This document shows positions 7,475 to 17,147 of a DNA stretch of 64,000 nt, in pieces. This stretch comes from Chitinophagaceae bacterium. GTDB taxonomy: Bacteria > Bacteroidota > Bacteroidia > Chitinophagales > Chitinophagaceae. Position 1 is the stretch's first letter, and the number at the start of each line of letters is the position of its first letter. Both the position numbers and the translations under genes were made by a program. The stretch covers positions 124,001 to 188,000 of the forward strand of contig JADKKH010000008.1 of assembly GCA_016720585.1 (NCBI GenBank). Direction: 5' to 3'. The notes below the pieces were generated by a model. That model made no database searches. It saw only the letters and a program-made list of their open reading frames with translations, and was not told the origin of the DNA.

Positions 7475-9037
7475 ATGAAAACAATTTTCTACTTTGAGGA
7501 TTGGTTTCACGCAGCAAACCCCACGAACCGCGAGGAGTATAGCGAAAACATCGCCACTGCTTTGCGTCGTTGCATCGCTGCGGCCACCGCAAGAAATATG
7601 GCCACACTACTTTTCATAGCTTTCACGGGCATCTTCATCATGCTTATCATCATGACCTACCGGGTGCAGGCTATAACCAAAAAAGAAACCAACGAAGAGC
7701 TGCGGGAAAAAACAGGACTCATACAAAGCTGGATTTACGCCGCTATCCTTTTCACCATCATAGCTATTATCGCCAGTATCTACTGGATGGTGCGGGGCTC
7801 TGTGTACGAAGGGCATTTGATGGAATGGCTCAATATAGCCGTTAGGGTCATGCATATTACTTTTGGCATTGCCTGGATCGGAGCTTCGTTCTATTTTGTT
7901 TTTCTCGAAAATGCATTAAACAGAACTGAAAATGTGCGGGACGAACTGGCAGGTAATCTCTGGGCCGTGCATGGCGGCGGATTTTATTATTTAGAAAAAT
8001 ATAAAACAGCCCCGGCAACAATACCCAAACACCTGCACTGGTTCAAGTATGAAGCCTATTTCACCTGGGTATCCGGTTTTGCCTTACTGTTCATCATTTA
8101 TTATTTCAATACGTCAGCCCTGCTGATTGATCCCAACGTGATGAAGCTGACGGCCAAACAGGCTATCGGTATCAGCATCGGTTCTTTTATTGTGGCGTGG
8201 TTATTATATGACGGGCTTTGCAGATCGCCGCTTCGTAAACAGCCTATACTATTCGTACTCGCAGGTATCATCCTGTTAACGGGATTTGCTTATTTCTACA
8301 GTCATGTATTCAGCGGACGGGCTGCCTTTATTCATTTCGGTTCTATGATCGGTGGCATCATGGTGGCCAATGTTTTCTTTGTCATCATACCTTCCCAGAA
8401 AGCTTTGGTAAATGCGGCGAAGAAAGGCCTAGCTCCCGATCCGCAAAAAGCCTGCCCCCCGGGCAATGATTTTACACCTGGAAATGATATAACGAGGCGG
8501 GGAAAAAATGCCTTGTTCCGTTCCATACACAACAACTATTTTACGTTACCCGTATTGTTTGTTATGGTCAGCAATCATTTTCCCAGCACTTTTGGTAATA
8601 AATATCAATGGATCGTGCTGGCGGCGATCACCCTGGGCAGTGCTGGTATCAAACACTGGCTCAACCTGCGGGAACAGGGAAAATTGAGTGTATGGATATT
8701 ACCGGCATCGGTAATTTTATTACTGGCGGTGGCCTATGTAACGGCACCGCAACCCGCGCATGTAAAATGCAGGGACATCGGTTTTGCTGAAGTCAACAAT
8801 ATCATTCAGCAACGTTGTGTGCCATGTCATTCCTCCAAACCGACGGATGATCTTTATAAGGCGCCCCCCAATGGAGTAAAGTATGATACGCCGCAGGAAA
8901 TAGTAGCGAAGAAAGACCTCATCCTGCAGCGGGTGGTCATTACCAAAACAATGCCCCAGAATAATAAGACCAATATGACACCTGAAGAGCGGGATATACT
9001 CAGATGCTGGATTGAACAGGGTGCCAATATAAAATAA
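7475..9037 (+). CDS. puuD: Membrane urate oxidase/hydroxylase with cytochrome c domain (PuuD type)
   Basis: Oxidises urate to 5-hydroxyisourate in the inner membrane. Residues about 115-430 are the DUF989 urate-oxidase membrane domain with about eight helices, including MEWLNIAVRVMHITFGIAWIG and the AVHGGGFYYLEKYK motif. The C-terminus is a cytochrome c domain with the haem motif C448-V-P-C451-H452 and MPQNNKTNMT as candidate axial-ligand region (numbering from 7475). That domain lets electrons go to the respiratory chain instead of forming H2O2. The ATG at 7598 is the more likely start, because residues 1-41 are repeat-like and basic. Even then there are two extra N-terminal helices before the family's usual start. 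It is divergent from allB. Confidence 0.92.
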   Translation: MKTIFYFEDWFHAANPTNREEYSENIATALRRCIAAATARNMATLLFIAFTGIFIMLIIMTYRVQAITKKETNEELREKTGLIQSWIYAAILFTIIAIIASIYWMVRGSVYEGHLMEWLNIAVRVMHITFGIAWIGASFYFVFLENALNRTENVRDELAGNLWAVHGGGFYYLEKYKTAPATIPKHLHWFKYEAYFTWVSGFALLFIIYYFNTSALLIDPNVMKLTAKQAIGISIGSFIVAWLLYDGLCRSPLRKQPILFVLAGIILLTGFAYFYSHVFSGRAAFIHFGSMIGGIMVANVFFVIIPSQKALVNAAKKGLAPDPQKACPPGNDFTPGNDITRRGKNALFRSIHNNYFTLPVLFVMVSNHFPSTFGNKYQWIVLAAITLGSAGIKHWLNLREQGKLSVWILPASVILLLAVAYVTAPQPAHVKCRDIGFAEVNNIIQQRCVPCHSSKPTDDLYKAPPNGVKYDTPQEIVAKKDLILQRVVITKTMPQNNKTNMTPEERDILRCWIEQGANIK

Positions 9038-9158
9038 GCGTAAATGACCATTTTGCAGGCCCCGACCGTAAAATTACATCCCGGTAAAAAGAGTAATAAT
9101 TGGATTGCACAGAAACAAAAAATGTATTTTTTTTGTGATGTATCCAATATCCACTACT

Positions 9159-9362
9159 ATGAAACTAATGATGTATTTAGGTAACGACCTGATCGAGTCC
9201 GTCCCCATTAACGATAAAGATTTACAGGTGCCCGGTTACCTCGGCAAATTCAAACGAAATCTTAAAATTAAATACCAGGTGCTGTTGCAACAGGCTCCTG
9301 AACCACCTGAATTCCTGGTGATCAATCCGGATTTACAACAGAGTACCTCGCCGAAGAAATAA
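9159..9362 (+). CDS. Small hypothetical protein
   Basis: A 67-residue protein from the ATG at 9159 (MKLMMYLGNDLIESVPIN); an upstream in-frame ATG at 9105 gives a less likely extension. It has no signal peptide or membrane segment. It has a basic middle part (KFKRNLKIKYQ) and a Pro-rich tail. Its composition and codon use look like real coding sequence, and I believe similar short proteins occur in Chitinophagaceae, but I cannot name a function. It lies about 120 bp after puuD on the same strand. Confidence 0.6.
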   Translation: MKLMMYLGNDLIESVPINDKDLQVPGYLGKFKRNLKIKYQVLLQQAPEPPEFLVINPDLQQSTSPKK

Positions 9363-9378
9363 AAGAATAAATATTTTC

Positions 9379-9514
9379 CCACAAAGCCACGGAGTCACGA
9401 AGGCACTAAGAATATCATGGATATTACTCTCCAGCTTCAAGAGATATTTTTTACACGATCGTATAAACTTTGACGTTTAATCTCTGTGATTCCGTGCCTT
9501 GGTGTCTCAGTGCC
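9379..9514. repeat. Dispersed inverted repeat, CACGGA/CACGAA type
   Basis: The left arm is CCACAAAGCCACGGAGTCAC then GAAGGCACTAAG. The right arm is CTCTGTGATTCCGTGCCTTG then GTGTCTCAGTGCC. It lies between the convergent small ORF and htpG. A short extra hairpin (CCTGCC/GGCAGG, 9513-9532) follows. Confidence 0.8.
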
Positions 9515-9579
9515 TGCCAGCCGGTAGGCAGGTTTCAACCCTAAAAACATTTTGTGCCTTAACGGGAACCCATATTATA

Positions 9580-11469
9580 TTATATCACCTCCACACTCCG
9601 TTCCACAAAAGCTGTAAGCTCGGCGCCCTTTAATAATCCCTGCGCCAGCATGGCGAGATCAAAGGCCTGTTTCGCCATAGCCTCCTGCTGTGCTTCATCA
9701 GCACTTAATATTTTACTGATGATCTTATGATTGGCATTGATCGCTACTTTATAATTATCGGGCATGGCACCATAAAAGTTCATACCCCCGCCGCCGCCCA
9801 TTTTGCTCATGTCTTTCATCCGGCGCATCCACTCTTCCATCGTAATGGTTACCGGCATGCCCTCCGCCTGCTGACTTTCCACTTCTACTTTCATAGCGGG
9901 ATTATGAATCGCCTTATCAAATATAGTTTTCAGTTTAGTGATCTCTTCCTCAGTCAGTTCATGCTTTGCCGCGTCTTCGGTTACAATCAGTTTATCCACC
10001 ACATCGGCATCCACTCTTTTCAACGCTGTTTTTTCCAGCTTCATTTCCAGGTTATGAATAAAATGAGCGTCGATCGGTGAGTTCATCAGCAACACATCAT
10101 AGCCTTTCTTAATAGCGGCCTGCACATAACTATCCTGACCTTCCGGGTCTACAGTGTAGAGATACACCAGCTGCCCTTCCTTATCGGTTTGAAAATCTTT
10201 TACCTTAATGACATATTCTTCCAGCGTATATTTTTCATTGGCGGTATTCCCCAGCAATAAAAACTCTTTGGCCTTTTCATAAAATTTTTCATCGGAGATA
10301 GCGCCGTATTTTACAAAAATGCCGATGTCATTCCATTTTTCCTCATAACTCTTTCTGTCTTTCTTGAACAGCTCGCTCAGTTTGTCCGCCACTTTGCGGG
10401 AGATATAGCTGTTGATTTTTTTTACATTGCTGTCGGCCTGTAAAAAAGAACGGCTTACGTTCAGCGGGATATCGGGTGAATCGATCACCCCGTGAAGCAG
10501 CATCAAAAATTCCGGAACGATATCTTTTACCTCATCGGTAATAAATACCTGGCGGCTGAACAGTTTGATCTTGTTTTTCTGAATTTCAAAGTCATTTTTC
10601 AGTTTGGGGAAATATAAAACACCCGTCAGGTTAAAAGGATAATCCACATTGAGATGGATCCAGAACAGTGGCTCTTCAGAAAAGGGATATAATTCCCTGT
10701 AAAAATCCAGGTAGTCTTCCTCTTTCAGTTCAGCGGGTGCTTTTGTCCAGATGGGGTTGGTATTGTTGATAATATTATCAACGTCAACCGATTTGTATTT
10801 TGGTTTACCGTCTTTATCCTCGCCATCTGGCACTGATTCTGTTTTGGTACCAAACTGTACCGGTACGGGTAAAAACTTTGCATACTTATTTAAAATATCA
10901 TTGATACGGTGTTCCTGCAAAAACTCTTCGGATTCAGCATTGATATATAATATGACATCTGTACCTCTTTCGGTGCGGCTGCCTTCGCTAATTTCAAAGG
11001 AAGTGCTGCCATCACAGATCCAGCGGGCGGGTCCGGCGCCTTCCTGGTAAGAAAGGGTTTGAATCTCCACTTTATCGGCCACCATAAAGGCCGAATAGAA
11101 CCCAAGGCCAAAACGTCCGATGATCTCATTGGCATCTTTGGCTTCTTTAAATTTTTCCATAAACTCCGTTGCTCCGGAAAAAGCCACCTGGTTGATATAT
11201 TTTTTTATTTCTTCTGCCGTCATGCCAATCCCGGAGTCAGAAATGGTAATGGTTTTGGCGGTGGTATCCACGGCTACTTTTACCCTTAGCTCGCCGAGGT
11301 CCTTTGTATAATGTCCCAGCGAAGCCAGTCTTTTTATTTTTTGGGTGGCATCCACGGCATTGCTGAGCTGTTCCCGCAGAAAAATCTCATTGTCGGAGTA
11401 CAGAAATTTTTTAATGATGGGAAAAATGTTCTCGGTATTTACGGAAATGGTTCCTTTCTCGGGTGACAT
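9580..11469 (-). CDS. htpG: Molecular chaperone HtpG (Hsp90 family)
   Basis: A 629-residue cytosolic ATP-dependent chaperone of usual HtpG length. The N-terminal GHKL ATPase shows FLREQLSNAVDATQKI (catalytic Glu, Mg-binding Asn), ISDSGIGMT (nucleotide Asp) and IGRFGLGFYSAFMVA (lid/glycine loop). The middle domain has the conserved Arg in LNVSRSFLQAD, and the C-terminal dimerisation domain follows. A glycine-rich MGGGGGMNFYG stretch lies near residue 530. It is monocistronic and unlinked in function to its neighbours. Confidence 0.97.
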   Translation of the reverse strand: MSPEKGTISVNTENIFPIIKKFLYSDNEIFLREQLSNAVDATQKIKRLASLGHYTKDLGELRVKVAVDTTAKTITISDSGIGMTAEEIKKYINQVAFSGATEFMEKFKEAKDANEIIGRFGLGFYSAFMVADKVEIQTLSYQEGAGPARWICDGSTSFEISEGSRTERGTDVILYINAESEEFLQEHRINDILNKYAKFLPVPVQFGTKTESVPDGEDKDGKPKYKSVDVDNIINNTNPIWTKAPAELKEEDYLDFYRELYPFSEEPLFWIHLNVDYPFNLTGVLYFPKLKNDFEIQKNKIKLFSRQVFITDEVKDIVPEFLMLLHGVIDSPDIPLNVSRSFLQADSNVKKINSYISRKVADKLSELFKKDRKSYEEKWNDIGIFVKYGAISDEKFYEKAKEFLLLGNTANEKYTLEEYVIKVKDFQTDKEGQLVYLYTVDPEGQDSYVQAAIKKGYDVLLMNSPIDAHFIHNLEMKLEKTALKRVDADVVDKLIVTEDAAKHELTEEEITKLKTIFDKAIHNPAMKVEVESQQAEGMPVTITMEEWMRRMKDMSKMGGGGGMNFYGAMPDNYKVAINANHKIISKILSADEAQQEAMAKQAFDLAMLAQGLLKGAELTAFVERSVEVI

Positions 11470-11593
11470 ATAATTGTATGTTTTTTAGGAATGCAAAGAT
11501 ACATGACGAAAGTGCATCCGTAATCGAGGAATGTAATTGTTTACAATGACTATTCCACCGATTGTGAAGCGAGTATCAGGGCAGATATTTTTT

Positions 11594-14515
11594 TTATTGC
11601 AACCGTATTTTAATGGTTCTCGATTCTTTTGTTGATGAAATATTCAGGTAATACATACCCGCAGGAAGCCCGGTAAGGTTGAGTGGTGCCTGTAATACCG
11701 GTACTGTTTTTTTACCCAGTGCTTTCTGAATCACCTGCCGGCCAGACTGATCTGTTAGTGATAAATTCAAATCACCATAGATCTTTCCTCGTATGGCCAT
11801 GTTTAAAATGCCCCGGGTCGGATTGGGATAAGCCACCAGTTCCCAGTCGTTAACAGGTACTGGGTCGTTGATACCTGTAACAATCTGTGTGTTGACCACC
11901 GTTGTGGCATCATTGGTTTTTACCGGCAGGTTAAAGTCGAAATAAATCGAAGCCGCGTTTTTTATTATATCACCTGATACCAGTGAACTGAGTGGTTTTA
12001 TCCTGAAATAAATATACCCATGACTCGCCGGTTCATTCCGGTTGCTGTCCACCAGTTTGATATTAGTAAATCTCCAGGTAAGGTAGCGGCCACCGGTAAT
12101 CTCCAATGTGTACGGATGGCTGGCGGAAAGTACCTGCAGTTTATCCCATTGCAGTTTTGCATCCAACGTATCTCTTACAATTACATTAAAAGCAGTATCG
12201 TTACCCGTATTCTGGAAACGAACCAGGTAGGAAAGATATTCGCCATTATTTATTTCTGCTGTAGAGATAAATGCCCCGTGGGCTTCGGTTTTATCATTCG
12301 GGTCGCTGGCCCCTCTTACCCGTTGCAAAATAGTATCCCCGTTATTCACTGGCGTTTCGTCTCCCGCCTGTGGCAGGATGACGGCTCCCATTTTCAGTGT
12401 GTCGTTGATATTGACAACAGGAGGAGCTGATACATTTAACAGGATGCCTATGGATGCCGAGTCCCCGGGATTAAGATTACTGTAATTATAAATTAATGTA
12501 TCTGAAATGATGTTAGATGGTGATGGAACAGATGAAATAAAACTGGTCCGGTTGTCTTTTACAAAACGTATTGAACCGGACAAGGTGACCGTTCCCACAT
12601 TTTCATAAAATACCCGGTACTGGCTGTTAAATCCCGGGCGGGCTGCTGTAAGTGGAATAATGCCGAGTTGCAAATCCTTTTTATTCACTATGGGTGCCAA
12701 TGCAAAACCAAATGAATCCACATTAAAGTAGCTGGTAAAAATGCTGTTTCGTTGTGCCGGGCTTACCGAAAAATAAGGATATAATAAGGCCAGTGTTGTA
12801 ACATAAGTACCGGTATCCACTTCATTCAGAAATGCCCCGTTGATGGGTGTGGTAATGCGAATAGATCCTGGCTTTTCGCTTTTTATCTGCACTCTTGAAT
12901 AAAGTGGTTCACCGGGGTCTTTTATGCCGTTATTATTATTATCAATAAACACAGTTCCTTTTACCTGGTTGATAGCACCCAGTTTTACGATCCAGGTATC
13001 CCATGCGGGGGTTTGCGACTGGCGCGGGCCGGTCAGATCTCCATTTACAGAAAATGTTTCTGCTCCAATAATAAAATCGATAGGAGATAATTGTTCAATG
13101 GCTCTCAGGTAATCATTAGAACTGCCACCCAAACACCGTTGCCATTGTATAGCCCCGTTGGCATCAGCTACTTTCAGAATCCAAACATCATTAGCGGTAT
13201 CACCCGGAAAAGTATTGGTACGATGATGGCCAATAACATCTCCATCATCAGAATTGGTATAACCCGCCAGTATATAATTACCATCGGTTTGTTTGAAAAT
13301 TGATGATAGTCCCGGAAAGGAACCATCACCGGTAGAACCTCCGTACGCTTTTTGCCATTGGAGCACCCCACTGCTATTCAGTTTTACCAACCACAGGTCT
13401 TCCATACCCACACCCGTATGATAGCCGGTAACATCGCCATCATTTGAAACGGTATTGATCAATACCATGATTGACCCATCCGTATTTTCATAAAAATTAA
13501 TGGGCCATTCAGCAGAACTACCGCCCAGTGCTCTTTGCCAAAGCAAGGTTCCGTTTTCTGCTAATTTTACCATCCAGGTATCCCAAAGACCATGGAAGCC
13601 GGTTACGTCGCCGCCATTGCCATAAACCTGCCCGATAATTAATACTGACCTGGTGGTTGATTCACTTATTTTATTGCCTATTTCCGAACCACTGGCAGGA
13701 GAGCCCAGGCATTTTTGCCAGTCCAGGGCAGTAATGGTATTCAGTTTTAACACCCAGATATCACCATCCCCATTGGTTGTATTATGATTACCACTTACAT
13801 CACCATCATTGGACTGAGTGAATCCTGTAATAACATACTTACCATCTGTTAACTGAATAATGGAACGGGGGGAATCTGATTTTATTCCGCCATAGGCCTT
13901 TTGTGCAACAATAGAGCCGGTAGCATTATTTATTTCAAGTATCCAGAAATCAGAAACGCTTACCTGGTGTTGCCCGGTTATATCTCCATCATTGGATTGT
14001 GTAAATCCGGCAATAACAATATTACCTGCTGTGTTTTTAATAGATCCTCTTATGTCTTCACTTAAACTGCCGCCATAACAGCGCTGCCAGAGAATAGTAC
14101 CTGTTGCTGAAAGTTTTAAAGCCCATATATCTCCTCCTCCATGATTGCCTGATACGTCATAATTATTGGAAGTTGTTTGTCCCAGGATTGTATAAGTACC
14201 ATCGCTGTTGGCAAAGAGTTGCCTGGGTAGATCATTGTCATCGCCTCCCAAAGCTTTATGCCATTCTATACCGCCGGTAGCATTTAGTTTTACTACCCAT
14301 AGATCCCCCATTTTGTGGCTGCCGGTAATCGATGTACTGACCGAGTCGGTGCTGGAAAGAAAGATATATCCCCCATCGCTGGTTTTGGTAACCGTGGTCG
14401 GAGCTTCTGAACCGTTACCACCAAAAGCCCTTTGCCATTGAATACCCGGAGTCGTTTGTGACCAGGTGAAAATGGAAAGCAAGATGGCTATACCCAAAAG
14501 TGTGACTCTTTTCAA
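11594..14515 (-). CDS. T9SS-secreted protein with beta-propeller-like repeats and DUF7619-type domain
   Basis: A 973-residue secreted protein. Residues 1-19 are a signal peptide. About seven repeats of 60-70 residues follow (to about residue 500), each with DGxYxxxGxTxSNDGDVTGxHG, DxWVVKLNxxGxxxWQ and KxLGGS, which suggests a beta-propeller. Next come a short SdrD/CNA-like segment (GTVFIDNNNNGIKDPGEP), a domain with ASDPNDKTEAHG and FQNTGNDTAFNVIVRDTLD (DUF7619 type), and a type IX secretion C-terminal domain (VAYPNPTRGILNMAI...GMYYLNISS). It is likely anchored on or released from the cell surface. Substrate unknown. Confidence 0.9.
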   Translation of the reverse strand: MKRVTLLGIAILLSIFTWSQTTPGIQWQRAFGGNGSEAPTTVTKTSDGGYIFLSSTDSVSTSITGSHKMGDLWVVKLNATGGIEWHKALGGDDNDLPRQLFANSDGTYTILGQTTSNNYDVSGNHGGGDIWALKLSATGTILWQRCYGGSLSEDIRGSIKNTAGNIVIAGFTQSNDGDITGQHQVSVSDFWILEINNATGSIVAQKAYGGIKSDSPRSIIQLTDGKYVITGFTQSNDGDVSGNHNTTNGDGDIWVLKLNTITALDWQKCLGSPASGSEIGNKISESTTRSVLIIGQVYGNGGDVTGFHGLWDTWMVKLAENGTLLWQRALGGSSAEWPINFYENTDGSIMVLINTVSNDGDVTGYHTGVGMEDLWLVKLNSSGVLQWQKAYGGSTGDGSFPGLSSIFKQTDGNYILAGYTNSDDGDVIGHHRTNTFPGDTANDVWILKVADANGAIQWQRCLGGSSNDYLRAIEQLSPIDFIIGAETFSVNGDLTGPRQSQTPAWDTWIVKLGAINQVKGTVFIDNNNNGIKDPGEPLYSRVQIKSEKPGSIRITTPINGAFLNEVDTGTYVTTLALLYPYFSVSPAQRNSIFTSYFNVDSFGFALAPIVNKKDLQLGIIPLTAARPGFNSQYRVFYENVGTVTLSGSIRFVKDNRTSFISSVPSPSNIISDTLIYNYSNLNPGDSASIGILLNVSAPPVVNINDTLKMGAVILPQAGDETPVNNGDTILQRVRGASDPNDKTEAHGAFISTAEINNGEYLSYLVRFQNTGNDTAFNVIVRDTLDAKLQWDKLQVLSASHPYTLEITGGRYLTWRFTNIKLVDSNRNEPASHGYIYFRIKPLSSLVSGDIIKNAASIYFDFNLPVKTNDATTVVNTQIVTGINDPVPVNDWELVAYPNPTRGILNMAIRGKIYGDLNLSLTDQSGRQVIQKALGKKTVPVLQAPLNLTGLPAGMYYLNISSTKESRTIKIRLQ

Positions 14516-14776
14516 GATGCTGAATTTTAGAATACGTCAAATATAATATTTATATAAAGACTGCAAACAGGGATAGATAGCTGCCGGGGCCACTTGTAAG
14601 CCATTGTTTCATCAACCATTATCCGTTATTTTTCTCCCTGATAAATTAAAATTATTCTCCTATCTTCAATTTTAATACCTGTTTTTCTAACATCTTTGGT
14701 ATTCCCACCCCCGTTAAAACTGTTTCCTTTTATCGTTCATAGCAATTTTTTATTTTTAAAAAAAAACAATTACAAC

Positions 14777-15307
14777 ATGAAAAAGTTTTTATTGATGCTT
14801 ACTGCAGGTGCCTTGCTGGTAGCCTGCGGAGACAAGAAAAAAGAAGCCGATGAAAAAAACGCTGCTTCTGTTACAGTAACAATGCCTTATCCGGCGGCAT
14901 ATTCAGCCTCTTTTGGCCTGGGTAATCCCGCTTATGCCACGATGGTTGTTCAGGGCAGCTGGAAGGACTGGGAAACCAACAACCTGGATAATATGAAAAA
15001 CTGGGTAGCTGATACAGTGGTAGTTTTTCACAGTGACAATGTAATGGCAAAAGGTCTTGACAGCCTGATGGCCCGCTGGAAAAGAGGCCGGGCTGGTTAC
15101 ACTACTGTGATTGACAGTATTGATGCGGTGATGCCGGTTTACAGTACCGATAAAAAAGAAAACTGGGTATTGGTATGGGCCCGTGAAATCAATACAGATA
15201 CAAAAGGAAAAACTGATACTTCGGCGATCATGGAAACCTGGCGTATCAACAAAGACGGCAAGGCTGATATGTTGTTACAATATGACCGGGCCACACGGAA
15301 AAAATAA
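14777..15307 (+). CDS. Small lipoprotein, paralogue 1 (NTF2-like)
   Basis: A 176-residue lipoprotein starting at the ATG at 14777. The lipobox is LLVAC after a hydrophobic signal, then a charged DKKKEADEKN linker. The body (WKDWETNNLDNMKNWVADTV, then STDKKENWVLVWAREINTD and TWRINKDGKADMLLQYDR) looks like a SnoaL/NTF2-like alpha+beta fold. It shares architecture and motifs with the proteins at 15445 and 18559. Ligand and role are unknown. A strong terminator follows 22 bp after the stop codon. Confidence 0.78.
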   Translation: MKKFLLMLTAGALLVACGDKKKEADEKNAASVTVTMPYPAAYSASFGLGNPAYATMVVQGSWKDWETNNLDNMKNWVADTVVVFHSDNVMAKGLDSLMARWKRGRAGYTTVIDSIDAVMPVYSTDKKENWVLVWAREINTDTKGKTDTSAIMETWRINKDGKADMLLQYDRATRKK

Positions 15308-15329
15308 AGATTCTTTTTTAAAAGATACA

Positions 15330-15358
15330 CCCCTGCTGAACCGGCAGGGGTTTTTTTA
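15330..15358 (+). terminator. Intrinsic terminator
   Basis: CCCCTGC, a 7-nt loop, GCAGGGG, then seven T. It ends the lipoprotein gene at 14777-15307. Confidence 0.92.
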
Positions 15359-15398
15359 TTATTGTCTCGTTCTGAAAAAAATTGACTGCAGGGTCAAC

Positions 15399-15426
15399 AA
15401 AAAAGCCCCGTCCTAATTGACGGGGC
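15399..15426 (-). terminator. Intrinsic terminator for the minus-strand lipoprotein gene
   Basis: Read on the minus strand: GCCCCGTC, AATTAG loop, GACGGGGC, then six T. It lies about 20 bp after the stop codon of 15445-15996. Confidence 0.92.
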
Positions 15427-15444
15427 CTGCTCATTAGAAAAAGT

Positions 15445-15996
15445 TTATTTTTTCGCCGGGAAACGCTGGATTTTTTCATCCAGTTCTATCAGTTTCCCGT
15501 TCTTCATTTTACAGTCATCAACAATATTCATCGAATCGGCTTTTCCCTTGTCATCTTTCCAGGCCTGTTTGTACCACAGGGTGACATATTCATCTTTTTT
15601 ATCAGCCGAGATCACCGATTCATAATCATACATGGTAACTGTTAGGTCAACATACATGGGGCGCATGGCCGTAAACATTTTCACAGCACTGTCGCGACTC
15701 AGTTTTTCTGAATAACCATCCAGCCGGATCACCACAGTATCGCCCAGTGTCCCAGCCATCGCGGTAAAGTCCTTGTCAACAAATGTTTTCAGGCAATTCA
15801 TGGCGGCCACAGTATTATCATTGTTCTCCGTTATCTGCCAGTTACGGTAGGGCTTTTCCAGTGGGAAGGGCAGTTTTACATCTGCAGCAGTGGTAGTTTT
15901 GGTTTCAGTGGTTTCTGACGTGGTTTTGTTTTTATCTCCATTGTTGCAGCTTGCTACTGCAAAAGCGAGGCATGTAATTACCATTAATTGTTTCAT
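15445..15996 (-). CDS. Small lipoprotein, paralogue 2 (NTF2-like)
   Basis: A 183-residue lipoprotein with signal MKQLMVITCLAFAVASC and a Thr/Lys-rich linker. The body has MNCLKTFVDKDFTAMAGTLGDTVVIRLDG and SADKKDEYVTLWYKQAWKDD, then DDCKMKNGKLIELDEK. The same order of motifs appears in the proteins at 14777 and 18559. It is convergent with paralogue 1, and each has its own terminator, so these are separately transcribed. Function unknown. An envelope-associated sensor or binding protein is possible but unproven. Confidence 0.78.
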   Translation of the reverse strand: MKQLMVITCLAFAVASCNNGDKNKTTSETTETKTTTAADVKLPFPLEKPYRNWQITENNDNTVAAMNCLKTFVDKDFTAMAGTLGDTVVIRLDGYSEKLSRDSAVKMFTAMRPMYVDLTVTMYDYESVISADKKDEYVTLWYKQAWKDDKGKADSMNIVDDCKMKNGKLIELDEKIQRFPAKK

Positions 15997-16213
15997 AAAA
16001 AGTTGATTTGGTTACTTAATAAATTGGGATGAATGGTTCGGTTTTTCTCCCGGAATGACCGGCGGTATATAGCACAAAAGGTAGGTCATTTAATACTATA
16101 TAAAATGAGTGGGGCTATAAATTATTTTTTATAGCTACAGGTCTTATTATAAGGCATATGGGCTCTATTGCATATTTATGTTTTACGAAAAAGTTTTCTT
16201 GTTTTTCACCATC

Positions 16214-16244
16214 TTGTGTAAATAAAAAGAAGCCTCCATCTTTG
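16214..16244 (+). promoter_or_regulatory. Bacteroidota-type promoter for the phosphodiesterase-like gene
   Basis: TTG at 16214-16216 is separated by 20 bp from CATCTTTG (16237-16244), one mismatch from TAnnTTTG. The start codon follows only 5 bp later, so transcription would begin at or very near the ATG. Confidence 0.5.
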
Positions 16245-16248
16245 CTCA

Positions 16249-16983
16249 ATGAAATACCACTCACCTTTCATACTGTTAACACTCATCTGCTTCCACTCAT
16301 CCGCCCAGCCCCTCATCCATGCCCACAATGATTACCAGCAATCAAAACCTTTAACGAATGCGCTTCAGAACAGGGCTTATTCCATTGAAGCAGATCTATA
16401 CCTGCACAACGGCCAGCTTGTGGTGGCGCATGATAAAAAACATTTAACGGTAGCCCCTTCTCTGGATGCGCTGTACCTGCAGCCCATTATCCGGCTTTTT
16501 AAAAAACACCCAGGCCGCATCAGTAACAACAAAACCTATGCACCGGTGCTGATGATTGATATAAAAGATAATGGAAAGGATGTTTTAGTAGCATTGATAC
16601 AATTGTTAGCAGCATATCCTTCTGTATTTGACCGTTCGGTTAATCCCCTGGCTTTACAAATTGTTATCAGCGGCGACCGGGGACCTGTTTCCAACTGGAC
16701 ATCCTATCCATCGTCAATTTTTTTTGATGGCCGCCCGTATGAAGTTTACGACAGTGCCACACTGCAGCGGGTGGCTTTTATCAGTGATGCTTATTATAAT
16801 TATGTTTCGCGGGCAGACAGTACCCGTCGGATTGAAGAGCTGGTTAAAAAAATACATGGACTGGGTAAGTTACTAAGGCTGTGGTCTATCCCGGATGATC
16901 CGGCTTCGTGGCTACGGCTGCAACAATTGGGTGTTGATATTATTAATACGGATAAAGTGGGGGAGTGCAGGAGATTTTTTTAA
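16249..16983 (+). CDS. Secreted PI-PLC-like phosphodiesterase
   Basis: A 244-residue protein with a signal peptide (to about residue 19, cleaved after SSA). The catalytic region of the PLC-like phosphodiesterase TIM barrel is visible: IHAHNDYQQ at the start, SIEADLYLHNGQLVVAHD with the acidic metal ligands and second His, and a C-terminal GVDIINTDK. This HAHNDY type is common in Bacteroidota and related to glycerophosphodiester phosphodiesterases and yeast AIM6. The substrate is not fixed by sequence. It stands alone, with a near-consensus promoter upstream. Confidence 0.82.
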   Translation: MKYHSPFILLTLICFHSSAQPLIHAHNDYQQSKPLTNALQNRAYSIEADLYLHNGQLVVAHDKKHLTVAPSLDALYLQPIIRLFKKHPGRISNNKTYAPVLMIDIKDNGKDVLVALIQLLAAYPSVFDRSVNPLALQIVISGDRGPVSNWTSYPSSIFFDGRPYEVYDSATLQRVAFISDAYYNYVSRADSTRRIEELVKKIHGLGKLLRLWSIPDDPASWLRLQQLGVDIINTDKVGECRRFF

Positions 16984-17147
16984 CACAGAGAAAATAAAGG
17001 GGAGTACAAAAAGTGGGTCACAGAAAATTGCTACTCCTTTTTTACCCACCCCTTTCATAAAATTATTTCAGGTAAGATGTTGCTGCCCCTCCGGGGATTG
17101 GAGGGAAAGTCTTTTAGTCCAGGGGGTTGGTCTATCCGGCATGCATC

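Noticed and set aside
7475..7597. First 41 residues of the urate oxidase frame
   Set aside because: Not taken as certain: the part before the ATG at 7598 is basic and repeat-like and has no match to the family. The coordinates keep it, with a note.
12020..12430. Plus-strand frame of 136 codons opposite the T9SS cargo gene
   Set aside because: Complement shadow with no recognisable motif.
15361..15398. Small RNA between the two lipoprotein terminators
   Set aside because: Only 40 bp between two convergent terminators; no promoter visible.
16984..17147. Second decayed gene after the phosphodiesterase
   Set aside because: The stretch has CACAGA-like and C-rich words but no open frame or family similarity.
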